From assembly GCF_014905175.1 (NCBI RefSeq), contig NC_057790.1:19680469-19744468 (forward strand): a stretch of DNA of 64,000 bases, written 5' to 3'. The DNA comes from Aphidius gifuensis (Eukaryota > Arthropoda > Insecta > Hymenoptera > Braconidae). Under the pieces are notes generated by a model, which was not told the origin of the DNA, did no database searches, and was given only the letters and a program-made list of their open reading frames with translations. Below are positions 12,731 through 26,600 of this stretch, piece after piece; position 1 is the first letter of the stretch, and every line of letters begins with the position of its first letter. Position numbers and translations under genes: made by a program.

Positions 12731-14100
12731 GTATCTGGATTAATTCTACCTTTATTTACCTGAATTTTGTGGTCCATGAAAATTTCGAAATTTTCACATT
12801 TGCCTATTTTCTATTTTCATGGTCAACTTTTCATTTCGTTTTTTTTTTTTTTTTTTTTTCAAGAAAAATAAATACATACATTAACCTACTGTATAAACTG
12901 AATGATTAATGCAGATCATCCATTTTATGATTACATCACGGATATTCTTATCTCATTTTTTATTTATTTATTTAGTTTTTTTTTTTTCATTTCATTTCAT
13001 TTCATTTCTCTTTTTTTTCTTGTATATTATATACTTATTTTATATTTCAATTTTATTTTCAAGTTTAAAACTACTGGCCTACCTCAAAGATATATATATA
13101 TTTTTTTTTTAATACTATTTAATATTAATTTTTTAATTGTCTCAATTTTTGAATGTCATCCTGATAAAAAATATATTTTAAAAAAATTGATAAAAATAAA
13201 AAAATATCTAATCGTTTTTAAATTAGAGCAAGATATTATTGATTTATTTTATTTTTATTTAAAAAATATATACATCAATATTCTAAATAAATTATTAATG
13301 TCATTATCAAAAAGCACAGAGATAACATCACAAGTAATTGAAATTTTTAACCTTGACACTTATATGAAGCAGACAATATTAAATATATATATTTAATAAA
13401 AAAATTAACAGAAAAAAAAAATTTTAAGAAATGAAAAGTAAATGTTTGTATTATTATTTATAGAAAATTCATTAAATATAATTAATTAATAACAATTAAA
13501 TGAAATTTTAGAAGAATAAAATATCATAGAAAAAATAATAATTCAATTAAATTTTTTTTAAAACAATTTTAATGCTTGATTTTAATTTTTTTCATAAAAA
13601 ACAAATCATGTCTCGCTTGACATCATTTATACTACTGTCTGATGTAAACCCCATAAAATCCCTTAATAAATTTCATATTGCATAGAAATAAAAATACTCT
13701 CTATAGTAAAATTTTTTACAAATAAAATTATTTAATCTATCTTTTCTTATTGTCAAATTGACAATAAATAGTTTTAATTTTCTAAATTATTTATTGTATT
13801 AATTAATTGTTAATTAGACCCCCTCACATTATTCAGTTTTTTTGTTGATTATTTTCAAGTTAAAAATTGAAAAGAAATTAATGAAAAATTTAATCTAGCC
13901 TATCAAAAAATAAAACAACCCTTCAATTGTTGATGAATTATCTTGTCATCACCCTGTTGTGATAATGTTTACCCCCACCTAATTGTTTTAGTTTTTATAT
14001 AAAATTAAGCACTGTTTAACTTGACACTTGTGTCATTTGATAATACGTTCCCCGCGGAAAAAAAAAGTGTGGGCCACCGGTGTAGTGTCGCTCCTCAAGC
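12731..14100. other. A+T-rich non-coding DNA proximal to CYP18A1
   Basis: T-rich low-complexity DNA follows the exon-like segments. An open frame at 12902-13396 is made of Phe/Ile/Tyr/Leu/Lys codons only and is judged spurious. No convincing feature is seen apart from weak islands near 13600-14040. Confidence 0.5.
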
Positions 14101-14160
14101 ACATCCATCCATCCATCCATCGTCATCATCATCATCGTCGTCGTCGTCGCCGTCGTCGTA
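14101..14160 (+). repeat. Compound CATC / CGT microsatellite
   Basis: Successive CATC units grade into CAT, then CGT units, ending about 75 bp upstream of the CYP18A1 TATA box. Such tracts are length-polymorphic; a regulatory role is not shown. Confidence 0.8.
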
Positions 14161-14232
14161 TATAACGCCCCACCCTAACTACCACAGTCAGAACACCCGC
14201 TCCACACACAGCCCCACGGGCTGATGAGTCAC

Positions 14233-14240
14233 TATATAAG
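14233..14240 (+). promoter_or_regulatory. TATA box of CYP18A1
   Basis: TATATAAG follows a GC-richer stretch and lies about 30 bp upstream of an initiator-like TTAGTTT at about 14265. The start codon follows at 14612, giving a 5' leader of about 350 bases if unspliced. Confidence 0.6.
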
Positions 14241-14611
14241 ACAGCAAGGACAAGAAGGTGTATGTTAGTTTACATTCAATTCTTCTTGTGGTAACGTACC
14301 GAACAGATCCGGTGCGCTTAGCAAAATTGCCATCAACATTGTGAAAAACTTATAATAATTTTTTTTTTTTTTTTTTTTAATTTTAATTATTTTATTATTA
14401 AATTAATATACTACTTATTTTAATAATAATTTTTTTCTTTATTTTTAATATATTAAATTAAAAAAAAAAAACATTTATATTTTTGACAATAAATTAAATG
14501 AAATTTACATTAATAATAAATTGACAATTTATTAACAAAAAAAAATTAAACAATAAATTTTTGTCTTAAATATTATATTTTAAAATAAAATAAAAAATAA
14601 ATTTTTCCAAA

Positions 14612-17156
14612 ATGTTTTGGAAATTTATCGCACAGTGGATTTGGGAAATCATTAGAAATACAAGAAGTGATTTAATATTGACAATTGTAATGGTTTTAAC
14701 AGTGTTTATTATTGTTAAGTGGTATAAAGAAATTAAAAATTTACCACCAGGACCATGGGGTTTACCAATTATTGGCTATCTACCATTTATCAAAGGTGAT
14801 ATACATATTGAATTTGGTAAACTTGCTAAAAAATATGGCTCAATGTTTAGTGCTAAACTTGGTACACAATTTGTTGTTGTATTAAGTGATTATCGAACTA
14901 TCCGTAATGCATTTACACGAGAAGAATTTTCCGGCAGACCAAATACTGAATTTATGAATATTCTCGGTGGTTATGGTAAGTTTAATTATACTATTCTAAA
15001 TATTTTAAACGCATGATAATTTAAAAAAAAAAAAAAAAAAATACAATTTATCTATTTTTGTGTTTAATAAAATTTATATTTATTAAATGTCATTTTTTTT
15101 TTTTTTTGCTTTAGGAATTGTCAATTCTGAGGGTGCATTGTGGAAAGATCAGAAAAAATTTCTTCATGAAAAATTAAGAAGTTTAGGAATGACAAATATG
15201 GGTCACGGAAAAAAAATCATGGAGTCTAAAATAATGGTAAATTTATAATTTTTTTTTCACTTAATTCAATTGCTTGAACTAAATTATATACTTAAAATTT
15301 TATTTAGATAATTAATTAATTAATTATTTTTTAAAAATTTTTTCAGCGTGAAGTTGATATTCTAATACGTAGTTTATCCTTGAAACGGGGCGCTCCAACT
15401 AATGTGTCACTTTCTTTGGGCATGTCAATAAGTAATGTTATATGTTCAATAATAATGAGTGTTAGATTTACACATGGTGATAAACAATTTAAACGTTTTA
15501 TGTCACTTATTGAAGAAGGTTTTAGATTATTTGGTAGTATTGTTTTAGTTAATTTTATACCAATTATGAAATACTTACCAGGATTGACAAAAATAAGAAA
15601 TAAAATAAAACAAAATAGAGATGAAATGGCATGTTTTTTTCAAGAAACAATTGATAAACATCGTTCAACATTAGATGAAAATAATGTACGTGATTTAGTT
15701 GATGCATATTTAATTGAAATTAAAAATGCTAAAGCTGAAGGAAGAGAAACAAAATTATTTCAAGGAAAAAATCATGGTAAGTTTATCAATCAATTATTTT
15801 ATAATATAAAAAAATTTAAATTATAATTGACTCGACATTTATTGAATGATTATTAATATTTGTATTTTTTTTTTTTATTGTGTTAATAGATCGTCAAATG
15901 CAACAAATACTTGGTGATCTTTTTTCGGCTGGCATGGAAACTGTAAAAACAACGTTGGAATGGTGTGTAGTTATGATGCTTCATCATCCAGATGCTGCAA
16001 AAGCTGTACAAGAAGAACTTGATCAAATTGTTGGAAGATCAAGAATGCCAAGTTTAGAAGATTTACCATATCTACCAATAACTGAATCAACAATACTTGA
16101 AGTTATGAGAAGATCAAGTATTGTACCACTTGGTTCAACTCATGCAACAACTCGGTAAGTTTACTTATATATATTTTTCATAATTTTATATATATATACA
16201 TCTTCAATATATATATATTTATTTATATAATTATTTAATATATAAAAAACAAGTACATTCATCGACAAGTTTTTCTTTTTTTTTAATTTTTTTTTCTTCA
16301 ATTAAACGATCGTTTATTCAAGTCGCGTGAGTTCTGTAACGCGTTAGTAGTGTGTATATATCCCGTCCAATTTGGTCTGCAAAAGTGAAAGCAAAATGGT
16401 CCCGCTTTTTCGGTTGGTACCTTGTCCGAAGCTCTGAGGTCGTCGACTCGGTGATCCGTTTGGAAACACTGCATATCTCTCAACTAATATATATCAATAT
16501 TAATATTTATTAATAGACTTTTTTTCTTTTTTTTTTTTTTTTCTTCTTTCAACCTTGTGACACATATTTAATTTGAGTTATTTATTTATACATATTTTTT
16601 TTTTATTAATTTAAATTTTATAGTATCATTTCGTGAAAAAAAAAAAATGAATAAATTATTTATATATTAGTTTATAGTTTAATTTTTGAATATATAAAAA
16701 AAATATTAATTTTTATAATTTTTATTAATTTTTTTCAGTGATGTTAGCTTAAATGGTTTTACGATACCAGCTGGCGCTCAAATTGTACCTCTTCTTCATG
16801 CCGTTCATATGGATCCAGAATTGTGGGCGGAGCCAAATGATTTTAGACCAGCCCGATTTATATCCGCTGAAGGAAAAGTAACAAGACCCGAATATTTTAT
16901 GCCATTTGGTGTTGGTAGAAGAATGTGTCTTGGTGATGTACTTGCTAAAATGGAATTATTTTTATTTTTTTCTTCAATAATGCATACATTTGATATTAAA
17001 TTACCTGATGGTGATAAATTACCAAATCTTAAAGGTAATGCAGGTATAACAATAACACCAGATTCATTTAAAGTATGTCTTTTACAACGAAAACTTGATA
17101 TAACATTATGCCCAAATGATTTGCCAAGTCCACTCAGAAATATTGGTAGTCATTAA
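14612..17156 (+). CDS. Cyp18a1: Cytochrome P450 CYP18A1, ecdysteroid 26-hydroxylase
   Basis: Encodes 532 aa from exons 14612-14975, 15115-15236, 15347-15776, 15890-16154 and 16739-17156; all joins are GT-AG and in frame. The protein has an N-terminal membrane anchor, the LPPGP hinge, the I-helix AGMET oxygen-binding segment (GMETVKTTLEW), the K-helix EVMR (ExxR), and the haem loop PFGVGRRMCLG with ligand Cys near residue 457. CYP18A1 oxidises 20-hydroxyecdysone at C26 in the endoplasmic reticulum and so lowers hormone titre. Assignment rests on recognising the N-terminal and haem regions and on linkage to CYP306A1, the arrangement known in insects. The gene is ecdysone-inducible in other insects; IR-1-like sites lie upstream. 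Length is normal and no defect is seen. Confidence 0.93.
16305..16490. other. GC-richer island in the last CYP18A1 intron
   Basis: The intron 16155-16738 is otherwise A/T-rich, but about 185 bases here are of mixed composition, with CG dinucleotides and a palindromic CGATCG. The minus strand is open for 61 codons, but no splice sites or protein family are seen. It may be an intronic enhancer or an old insertion. Confidence 0.35.
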
Positions 17157-20073
17157 ATTATAATGGCTACTATTATTTTTACATTTTCCCTTGAAAAAAC
17201 AAACAGTTGTATTTTTCATTTTTATCATTTTAATTTTATATATAGTTAATTAATCAACAAGTCAAGTGAATAATACAGTCAGTCTTTGTGAATGAATCGA
17301 GCGTGTTGTCTAAAATATTTCAAAAAAAAAAAAAAAACAACAAAAAAAGACAACTTGATGAATTTAAAAAAAAGATAAAATAGTACAAAGTAAAAACCAA
17401 AATTTAGACAGTAACACGCTCGCGATTAACGCCATTGCCATATACTATTTATTTCCGTAAGGTAAAAAAAAAAAAAAAAATGAAACAGGAACTATTGCAG
17501 TTTGGTAATTAATTAGTTTTACTTGTACTATATACATTTAGTCATTTTTTTTAATAATTTTTTTTTCTGTCAATATTAATTTCATTACTTTATTTTAATT
17601 TTTTTAAAGAATTTCATTATCAAACAGTCGTTTTTTAAATGATAAATCATTGATGAATGTAATATTAGTTTAAGATGACAAATGCATTGAAGTGAATTTA
17701 ATTCTTTTTTTTTTTTAGCTGAATAATTTATCGTACAATATTTTAATTCGAACGATTAACTAGAAAGACTGACATCAATAAGATTTTAATAATATTTTTT
17801 TTATTTTCATTGTGATTTTCTCAATTTATCATTCAGGTAATTGAAAAATCATAATAAAATATTTTCATATCTGATAATGAGAAAGATAAACCCACAGAAT
17901 ATGAAATTTTTTTTTTTTTTTTTTCATAATGCTCACTATTATAATTATTATTTTTTTTTTTCAATTGTTACCTCAGGTTTCACAGTCTTTTTATTTTTTA
18001 ATTTAGTTGATCAATTTTTATACATTTTTTTCCTCCTTTTTGATGAGCTTAATATTTTCGCGTTACAGTTGGCTTTTATTTATTGATAATAAAAATAATC
18101 TTTACATTTCGGTATATTCAACTCGAATTTATGGCCTCCAAATTAATGTTATTTGAGACAGATAACAAAAAAGTTTAAATATATATCATTTTCATCAAAT
18201 TATTATTATTTTTTTTTTCTCATATTTAAAAGCCAAAATTTATTAAAGAGGAAGGAAAAAAAATATTAAAAATATGATTAAGCTGAGAGCCGGAATGTGT
18301 TCATTAATTTAATAATAAAATACGTGCATATACGTATATTTTTTTTGTAATTATATTAATTTTAAGTATTTTACTCGTTAAATTTAGAATTTATAAGAAA
18401 AAAAAAAAAAAAAAAAACCACGATGTGTTCATTAATTGATAATTAAATTTTACGTAATTTTAAGAATGCCAATTTTGTTTCTTGCATATTTTCTGTAATG
18501 TTTTTTTTTTTTTTTTAATTTTAAGTGGAGATAGTCATTAAGTCTAGAATAGGAAAAACCAGAATGTGTTCATTATACTGTGTTAAGTCATTATTAAATA
18601 TACATTTGTTTTTTTGTAAAATAAAATAAAAAAATTAAAAAAAAAAATATATATCACAGTTTTTTATTCATGTATGATATACCAGACTAATTATTTTTCT
18701 TTTTTTTTTTCTTTATTTCAGTTAATTAATTAAATAATTGAAATAATAAAAATAATGTGAAAATTTATATATATATTTTCCCATGTTTTTCAATATGGAA
18801 AAAAGAAAAAAATGTAAATAAAAATTTCATCAAATTTTATTTGGACTAAATACTGGCCCGATCAACAGAGAAAATATAGTCTGCTTTTTTTTAAAACCGC
18901 TTGGGGCGGATAAATAAAAATAATAAATAAATAAAAAGTTGCTAGCGCTTTCTCTTTTTCGTTTATTCTTGCCACCTACATTAATTTAACATTCAGCAGT
19001 AGGACATTTTTCCACATTTTAATCTTTCAAATGAACCCCACTGCCCTTTTATTGCAAAATTCATTTAAATATAAATCCAAAAAAAAAATATATTTAAACA
19101 TGAATATTTATTAACAATTCCAAATTGTATTTAATTGATGATTTAATCAAGGTTATTAGATTTCGCTGAGTGTCTTATCAGGCGTTAAAGAGTTTAAATA
19201 AAAAAAAAAAAAATGAATACTAAACATAAAGATAACACTTGAATGCAAAATAAATTCAATGATAAGTCGGTCAAGTAACAAAATAAAAATCAATAAACTG
19301 CAGTATTGAATAATATTATTTTTTTTTTTCAATTAATAAAATTAATTAATATTGTATTATCAAAAACAATAAAAATTTATTTTCTTTATTAATTATTAAA
19401 TATAGCGTTTTATTTATTAATTTATTCAGAAAATTTTGAGTATAAATTTTTTATTTATTTTAAACCCGGAAGTAGCTTTTGTCAATGCTACACGAGAATT
19501 GATGTTGTAAAAAAATACATTTATATTTTTAATATATATGCCATTTCAAACTCTTATATATATAAATATATATTTTATATATATTGTATATAAATATACA
19601 CGTGTACGAAAACCACTACACGTGCTACTTACATAAGTGAAACTCGCTGTTCTTGGTTTCTAACGAAATAAATATGGGCTGCTGGGTGTAACGATGCTAA
19701 GGTTATTGACAGGAAAGTCAAATACCCCGAAAGTTAATATATCATTGAGCCAAATTTCGATTGTTTAAATTTACAAATATATATATTATTTTTTTTATTA
19801 CCAGAAATTTAAGTTTTTTTTTTTAAAAAAAACTTTTTAATACTCGAATAATAATATTAAAAAAAATATATATATTAAAAATGAAAGTAAAAGGCCCTTG
19901 TGTCCTTGATGAGGAAAAAAAAAATGAAAAAAAAATATATATATATATTTTCAATATAATTTCTTTGAGATGTAAAAATCACCTTCAGTTCTGAATATAT
20001 CCCTTTAATTTTATATTGATGCCTGGTTTTTTTTTTTTCGAATTTTTATTTATTTACTTTTTATTTTTTTCAG

Positions 20074-20177
20074 ATGTGAGGAACGTTAATTTCGGCGGTA
20101 GGTGAACGTCGAAGAGACACAATGGTCGAGAGGATCCAAGGCTACCACCGAGTTGGCTGCAAATAAACTGCGTCTAG
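20074..20177 (+). other. Exon-like GC-rich segment downstream of CYP18A1
   Basis: A pyrimidine tract ending in tttttttcag is followed by 104 bases of mixed composition ending CTAG|gtaaatt. All three forward frames carry stops, so it cannot be an internal coding exon. It could be a non-coding RNA exon, an alternative CYP18A1 3' UTR exon, or a regulatory island mimicking one. Confidence 0.3.
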
Positions 20178-20624
20178 GTAAATTGTGCAATGAAAAATAA
20201 TATTACTAATGAAACAGAAAAAAATAATTATAAAACAAGTATTTTAATTATTTTTTTTTTTTGTCTTCATTTATTCTAAATTATTCTAATATATTTAATA
20301 ATTAAAAATAATTTAAATCAAATTGAAAATATAAAAATGATTTAAAAAATTAAATTAAAATGATTGAATGATTGGAAATAAATAAATATAACGATGAATA
20401 TTCTCTCCTGAAAATTATAAGAAAAAAAAAAATTCATCGTACTCACTATAGTGTAATTTTATATCGCAATCATTTTTTTTTTTCAACTTGGCTTTCTGTC
20501 CTCAATGACAATGCATCGAAGCGTAACTTTCCATTGTATCACTGTTGTTACAATCTGTGCCACCTTATTAGTAACTTAAACATTTATTAAAAAATTTACT
20601 AACACTTGAAATAATTATTAAAAT

Positions 20625-20630
20625 TTTATT
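20625..20630 (-). promoter_or_regulatory. CYP306A1 polyadenylation signal
   Basis: AATAAA on the minus strand, about 70 bases beyond the CYP306A1 stop codon. Confidence 0.5.
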
Positions 20631-20698
20631 AAGTATATTATTGAAAAAAAAAATTTCATTATTGATACATATATTTAAAAAAAAAAAAATCTTCCAGA

Positions 20699-23600
20699 TT
20701 ATAAACGTGATGAAAATACAAGTTTATGAGGTTTTGGAATGAGGGTTATTCCTATGTCACCTCGTAAATCTACAACATGATTTTTTGGAATTGAAATTTT
20801 ATAATTTTGAAGTATCCTTCCAGCATAAAGAAATAATATCATTCTTGCAAGTTCGTCTCCAACACAAACTCGTTTACCTAAATTAATTATTAAAAAAACG
20901 AAAAAAATTCTTAATAAAAATATCAATTTAATTAAATATATTATTTATAAAATTACCAGTTTGAAAAGGAATAAATGCTTCTGATTTTTTAAATGTTCCA
21001 TCATCATTTAAAAATCTATCATGATTAAATTCTTCAGGATTTTTAAAATATTCAGAACTCATATGTATTGACCATAAAAGTGGTACAACCATTGTACCTT
21101 TTGGAATATCAAAATTTTCAATTTTTGAATCTTCAAGACAACCATGAGGTATACCAATTGGAACAATACTTCGAATTCTTTGTACTTCACAAATTGATGA
21201 TTCTAATCTAACTAATTTTGATCGATCATTTAGTGTTATCTCTTTATCTCCCATTACATCAAAAATATCTTGATAAATTTTTTCCTAATTTAGAGAATAA
21301 TATAGGATTATCATATACAAATAAATTTTGCTTTATATAATTTACCTGTTGTTCAGGATTTGTAGCCATATAGAGTAAAAACCAACGAATCGTCATGAGA
21401 CTTGTGTCAGTACCAGCACCACATATATCAGCAAGAAGATGATAATATTGTTGCTCAGTAAATGATCCAACAATACCATTATTTTCATTACGTTTTTTTA
21501 TAATTTCATCATTAAAAGCTGCTAAAAAATTATCACAATTTACCGGATTTTTTTCATGTTCTTCAATCATATTTTTATAAATTTTGTGAGTTTTTAATTT
21601 TCCTTCAATTAAAAAATTCATTACTTTGTTATATTTTGGTATAAAACTATAGAGAAACAAATAATACATTATTTTATTTATTTGTCATTTAAATTTTGTA
21701 TATTTATTTGATTAAAAATAATTTTTATACCGTAAAAATGGAAGAAAATTTAATGGTCCAGCAATGCCAATATGTTTTATACCATCTTCTTGTAAAAATC
21801 TCAGCCATTTCCATGTTTCATCATTTTCATTATAAACTTTACCAAAAACAATGTCATTCATTAAATTTCCAATACAATGATGAAGAATTTCCAGTGGATC
21901 AATTTCAAATATATTTAAATTTTCTTTAAAATTCTAAAAATACATTTTATTTACACAAAAATATATGATTTTTTTTTTAATATTTAAAAAGTTAAAATTA
22001 CCTCAATTAATTCGTTGACAGATCGAACAATTCTTTCTTCCATTTGATCACGCTTCGAACCAAATTTAACCATTCCTAAATTTTTTAATGTTGTTGTAAC
22101 AAATTTTCTCTGTTCTTTCCATAATTCTCCTTCTGCACAAATAATTCCTTTGGAAAAAAAATACACCAATAATTAATCAATAAAAATAGTAATTTAAAAG
22201 ACAAATATATAAATTTTTTTTTACATTAAAAAAAAAGTTATAATAATTAATTTTTTATCACTCGATGTAACTAGGCAAAGTCGATGAACTCTGAAGGATA
22301 ATCCACGAATGAATAAACAATAATTGACCGCACCTAGTATAAGCTGGTATTTGCAATGCAAAAATTAAAATAAATAAATAAAAATATCAACTCGATGCGA
22401 CATAATGATTTAATTATAAAAATATTATCATTGTAAAATCATTATCATATCACCATGCTAATTATCCATATTGAATTATGATAATTAGTAAAAGATCAAT
22501 CACAATTTTGATGATAATTTTATATATTTTTTATGTTTTAATTCATTTTTTTTTTGTCGAAATAATATATTAGCAAATTTATCTATGAATAATTAAGTGT
22601 GTCATTTTTTGCACATTTTATTCCATCAAAGAATTTCTATCAAGATTATCTTTTACAAATGGAAATACAACATAATTATATATATAATTTTTAAAAAAAT
22701 GTATTTTCTTATTTTTTTTTTTTTTATTTATTTAACGAGTGAAAGGTTGAATAAAACAAGGAGGGATAAAAAGACGAGGTATTTATCAATCGTAATAATT
22801 ATTAAATAAACGAGAAAATTAATTACTAATTAATGAAAATAAATATATATATTTTTATAAAGGATTTGGATGATATAATTTTAAATATAAATTTTCATTT
22901 ACTTTTTTTTTAACAAATAGAGTTTGTAATGAAATTTTTTGATAGATAATTTGTTAATATTCATCTCGTGATAGGTTTACTGTTTAGCTGTGATTATTAA
23001 TAAATTTAAAGTCGATTAATGATTATATTTTTTAACCAACAACGAAAAGAGAACGTTGCATTATTATTTTATATTTTTTTAAATGATTATTATAACTTGT
23101 GACTTCTCAAACCAGTTGGACCACAAAAATAATAAAAAATTAATATTTTTCTTTATAAAAAAAAATTATTTTAAATCGAAAAATTAAATACTACTATCTT
23201 GGACTTTCGAAAAAAAAAAAAAGCTCAATTGCTTTTTTTTTTAAATAAATCTTAATGTCACGAGAAATTTATTCGTTAATATTAAATTTACGTGGAAAAA
23301 ACGAATGATTAAAACGTTTATAAAAAAGAGAATAAAATTAATTGATAAAAGCATAAGAAAAAAAAAAGTTAATGATGATAATGAAATTCAAATATTTGAC
23401 AATTAGAATTCTCATGGAATTTAAATTGAATGATGAAAATTTACCTTTCACATATCTAATTGCAATCACAAATATTTTCTATGTTAATTATTCTAAAAAT
23501 ATTATATTCAAATACATAATCCATAAATCTAAATACAAATATAATCATGATTGACAAGTCATACATCAAGATAAAAATGTATATTTAAACTTGATTTAAA

Positions 23601-26600
23601 CAAAAGTATAATTAATAAATTAATTTATTTTCTATAAATAAAAATTGATTTACACTTGATAAAATTATTCATCAATCATCCATGCACATTGATGGAATTA
23701 AAACATATTTTAAAAAATCAGTAGAAAGTCCCCATTTTTGTCAGCCAATTTTATTGTCACTAATTGACTCGTTTTTTTTTTTTTTCTCTTGAGTTTAGAA
23801 CAATATGACATTTCGAAAGGTCAATACTTATTATGATTATTATAAAATTAATATATAATTTTTTTTTTTTGTTTAACAAAGAACAACAATCATTTCCTGA
23901 TCCTTTCCAAGAAAAATTGAACACCTAAAAGCCCCTATTTTTTAAACTCGAGGACAAGCAAAAAAAACCCCGAGGGTCCAAGTCCTTGACCAGTCGACGA
24001 ATGCATCCAAAAATTTTTGTATATATATTTTTTTATTTTAGTATTTCTCATGTTCATTCTTTCATATAATACTTTTTTTTTTTTTTTTGTTCTAAAAAAT
24101 TATAATAAAAAATGAAAGAAGAACAAAAACAAAATCGGCACGTTTTTGACATTTGGTACCCTTTCCAGTCTGAGCTTCCTTCTTAGTTAAAAATAAGTCG
24201 TCCTTCGTGATAATTTTTTTTTTTGTTTAACAAAAAAAACCCATCAAAAGATGAATATAAATAAAAAAAAAAAAATAAAAAGAAGAAGTATAGATGAGAG
24301 AACAAGAATGCGTTTATAAATTAAATATTTATATAGAAAAAAAAATATATATTCTGCACGTACACATGAGTTTAGTCAACGACTAATTTTAAGTCGTAAA
24401 ATTTTGAAAAAAAAAAAGGGAAGAGATAAGTATTTATCGTTGGATAAAACGAGAAGTCGTTGTGATTGTTGAGGCCGACGGCCCGTCCTTGCCAATCTAA
24501 CTGTATCCCCACGGATGCAGAGCACAACGACGACCGGGACTTCCTTCAAGGAGACTGACAAAAGTGAGAGTCCTTCGGTATATTCCAACGAGTCGACAAC
24601 CGCACGATTATTTTTTTATTTTTTTATATTCTTTTAATATTTTTTTTCTATGCATTTATAATTATTTTAAATTGATGAAAAAAAATCTTGGCAAAAAATT
24701 ACTTTTTTTATCATCAAAATTAATGTGATAAATAAAATTATTAATTAAATGAAAATTGAAAAAATAGTTTTTTTTTATTTTTCTTAATTTAAACTTTAAA
24801 TAAAAGAAAAAAAAAAAAAATTATATAATTTATATTTTTAATATATAAATTAGATAATTATGTATTTTTAAAAAAATTAAAATAAAATTTATTTAACGAG
24901 TTCATTGACAGTGAAAAAAAAAAAAAAAGGTAGAAAAACAATTTTAAAATATTCTACGCAATTATTAAAATTTAAAAATATTAAAATCAATTCTTAAATG
25001 TTTTTCCCATAAGATATATGTGTTCATTCACCTGAGATCGAAATAGATGTTGAATTTTAAAATAAAAAAATTATTTTTTTTCCATGATGGAATTCGACAA
25101 ACAAGGTCCAACATATAAACACAATGACAAATGTCCTCGCAAAGGGCCATTGACTTTTTCCAAGGTCTGTGCGTATTTTTCATCACCCGAATAATATTTA
25201 TAAATATTTTTTTTTTTCTCAATAAAATATACTCATGTATATGGATATATATATTGGTCATTGAACACTCTGCCCTTTTTTTTTCTTAAAATCTACCACG
25301 AGCTTGTGTCATTGAACGTTCTCGGGGCCACAAGTTTTTTTTTTTTTTATTTTTTCTATAAAATAAATGTCGTTGTACTAATAATGTCTTGCGTCATTAT
25401 CATCAAACCATTCCGGCATCCATAAATAATTATATCAAATGTGGAATTTTCCAATTTTAAATCAAAGATGGAATTTTTAATCTGAAAGATGACAAAAAAA
25501 AAAAATAAAAAAATAACTCAAAATTTAAATGAGATAAATGCTAAGAAAAAAAAAAATGATTAAATATGGAAAAATAATAAAAAATAAATCGCATATTTGT
25601 TGTTTTTTTTTTATATTTTTTTTATAATAAAGATGGATAAAATAATGGAGATGTCCTTGTGGAAGTTGGGCGAGTATCGCGCATCATGATTTCAAAGGTG
25701 AAAAATTAAAACGAGTATGTTTGTATGCAGCTGCAAGATGGAAGCTGACGTTGCTCGATTACGTCGTTTAACACAATCGTTGCGCAAGGATACGCGGGTT
25801 CGAGGCCGGTCGTTCTTGTTAATATACATTTATTGTTGAATAACTTTTTTTTTTTTTTATTTTTAAATAAAAAAAAGTAGCTATATGAATAAAAAAAATT
25901 ATGTAAATTATTATTTTTTAAAATTTTTTTATTTAAATGCTTTTTGTTTAAACAAAAATTATTTTATTTTTAATAATTTGGTAAGATAAATTAGATAAAA
26001 AATATTAATAAATTAAAATAGTGAGAAAATAACCGGTAAATTAACCGGACACATGCCAACTGAGTATGCTGACTCAGGTTCAATGTTACTCTCGCTTTCG
26101 GTCTCTCGATTTCCAAGAAGGGTATATATTACCATATACACTGACTCTGAGCTCAACGCAATTTATTTTTTTTTTTATTTATTTTTTATTTAACACGCAA
26201 ACACACGCATCTAAATACTTATTTAATAACAAAATTTCAGCACTTGAGGGCTGCGTTCTCAGACGCTTGATTCATCTTCGTGAACCTTTAAAAATTCTCC
26301 GAAAAAAAAATTTAAAAACCATAATAATACTGATAAAAAGCAAAACAAAAATATGCTGAAGTAAAAAAAAAAAAATTGAATGTTAATTATTTATAAAAAT
26401 ATTATCTAAACTTTAAAATTTCATCTATCAAATAAATCATGACGATAAAAATTTAGTTATAGGTATATAAAAATAAACTAATTAACAAGCTTTTTTTTTC
26501 TAAATTATTTTTAAATAATAAATAAACTTTTTTTTCATTTTTTTTTTTACATATATAAGATGAAGGTTGTAAGGATTCATATAACATTATTTGATTGGCT

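Larger units (their letters stand above)
1909..14220. other. Long non-coding region upstream of CYP18A1
   Basis: About 12 kb without a supportable protein gene. The background is A/T-rich with poly-A/T runs and an AT dinucleotide repeat around 7738-7762. Set into it are short GC-richer islands, for example 2420-2525, 3230-3490, 4880-5010, 6480-6720, 7600-7900, 8430-8530, 9085-9260 and 12530-12735. Several islands contain inverted nuclear-receptor half-sites listed separately. The pattern fits enhancer islands in otherwise drifting intergenic DNA. The only downstream gene reading away from it is CYP18A1, so that gene is the likely target. Confidence 0.55.
17157..20698. other. Intergenic DNA between the convergent P450 genes
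   Basis: Holds the 3' ends of both P450 genes and A/T-rich spacer. Less A+T-rich patches occur near 18840-19000 and 19600-19740 (the latter with a weak AGGTTATTGACAG at 19700). An exon-like segment on the plus strand is at 20074-20177. Otherwise nothing is seen. Confidence 0.5.

Noticed and set aside
12902..13396. 164-codon open frame upstream of CYP18A1
   Set aside because: Made almost only of Phe, Ile, Tyr, Leu, Lys and Asn from A/T-rich DNA, with no domain, no splice context and an overlapping open frame in another phase.
24376..24588. 70-codon minus-strand frame in the phantom intron
   Set aside because: It ends in a lysine/phenylalanine run from poly-A, has no splice sites, and lies within an intronic island likely to be regulatory.
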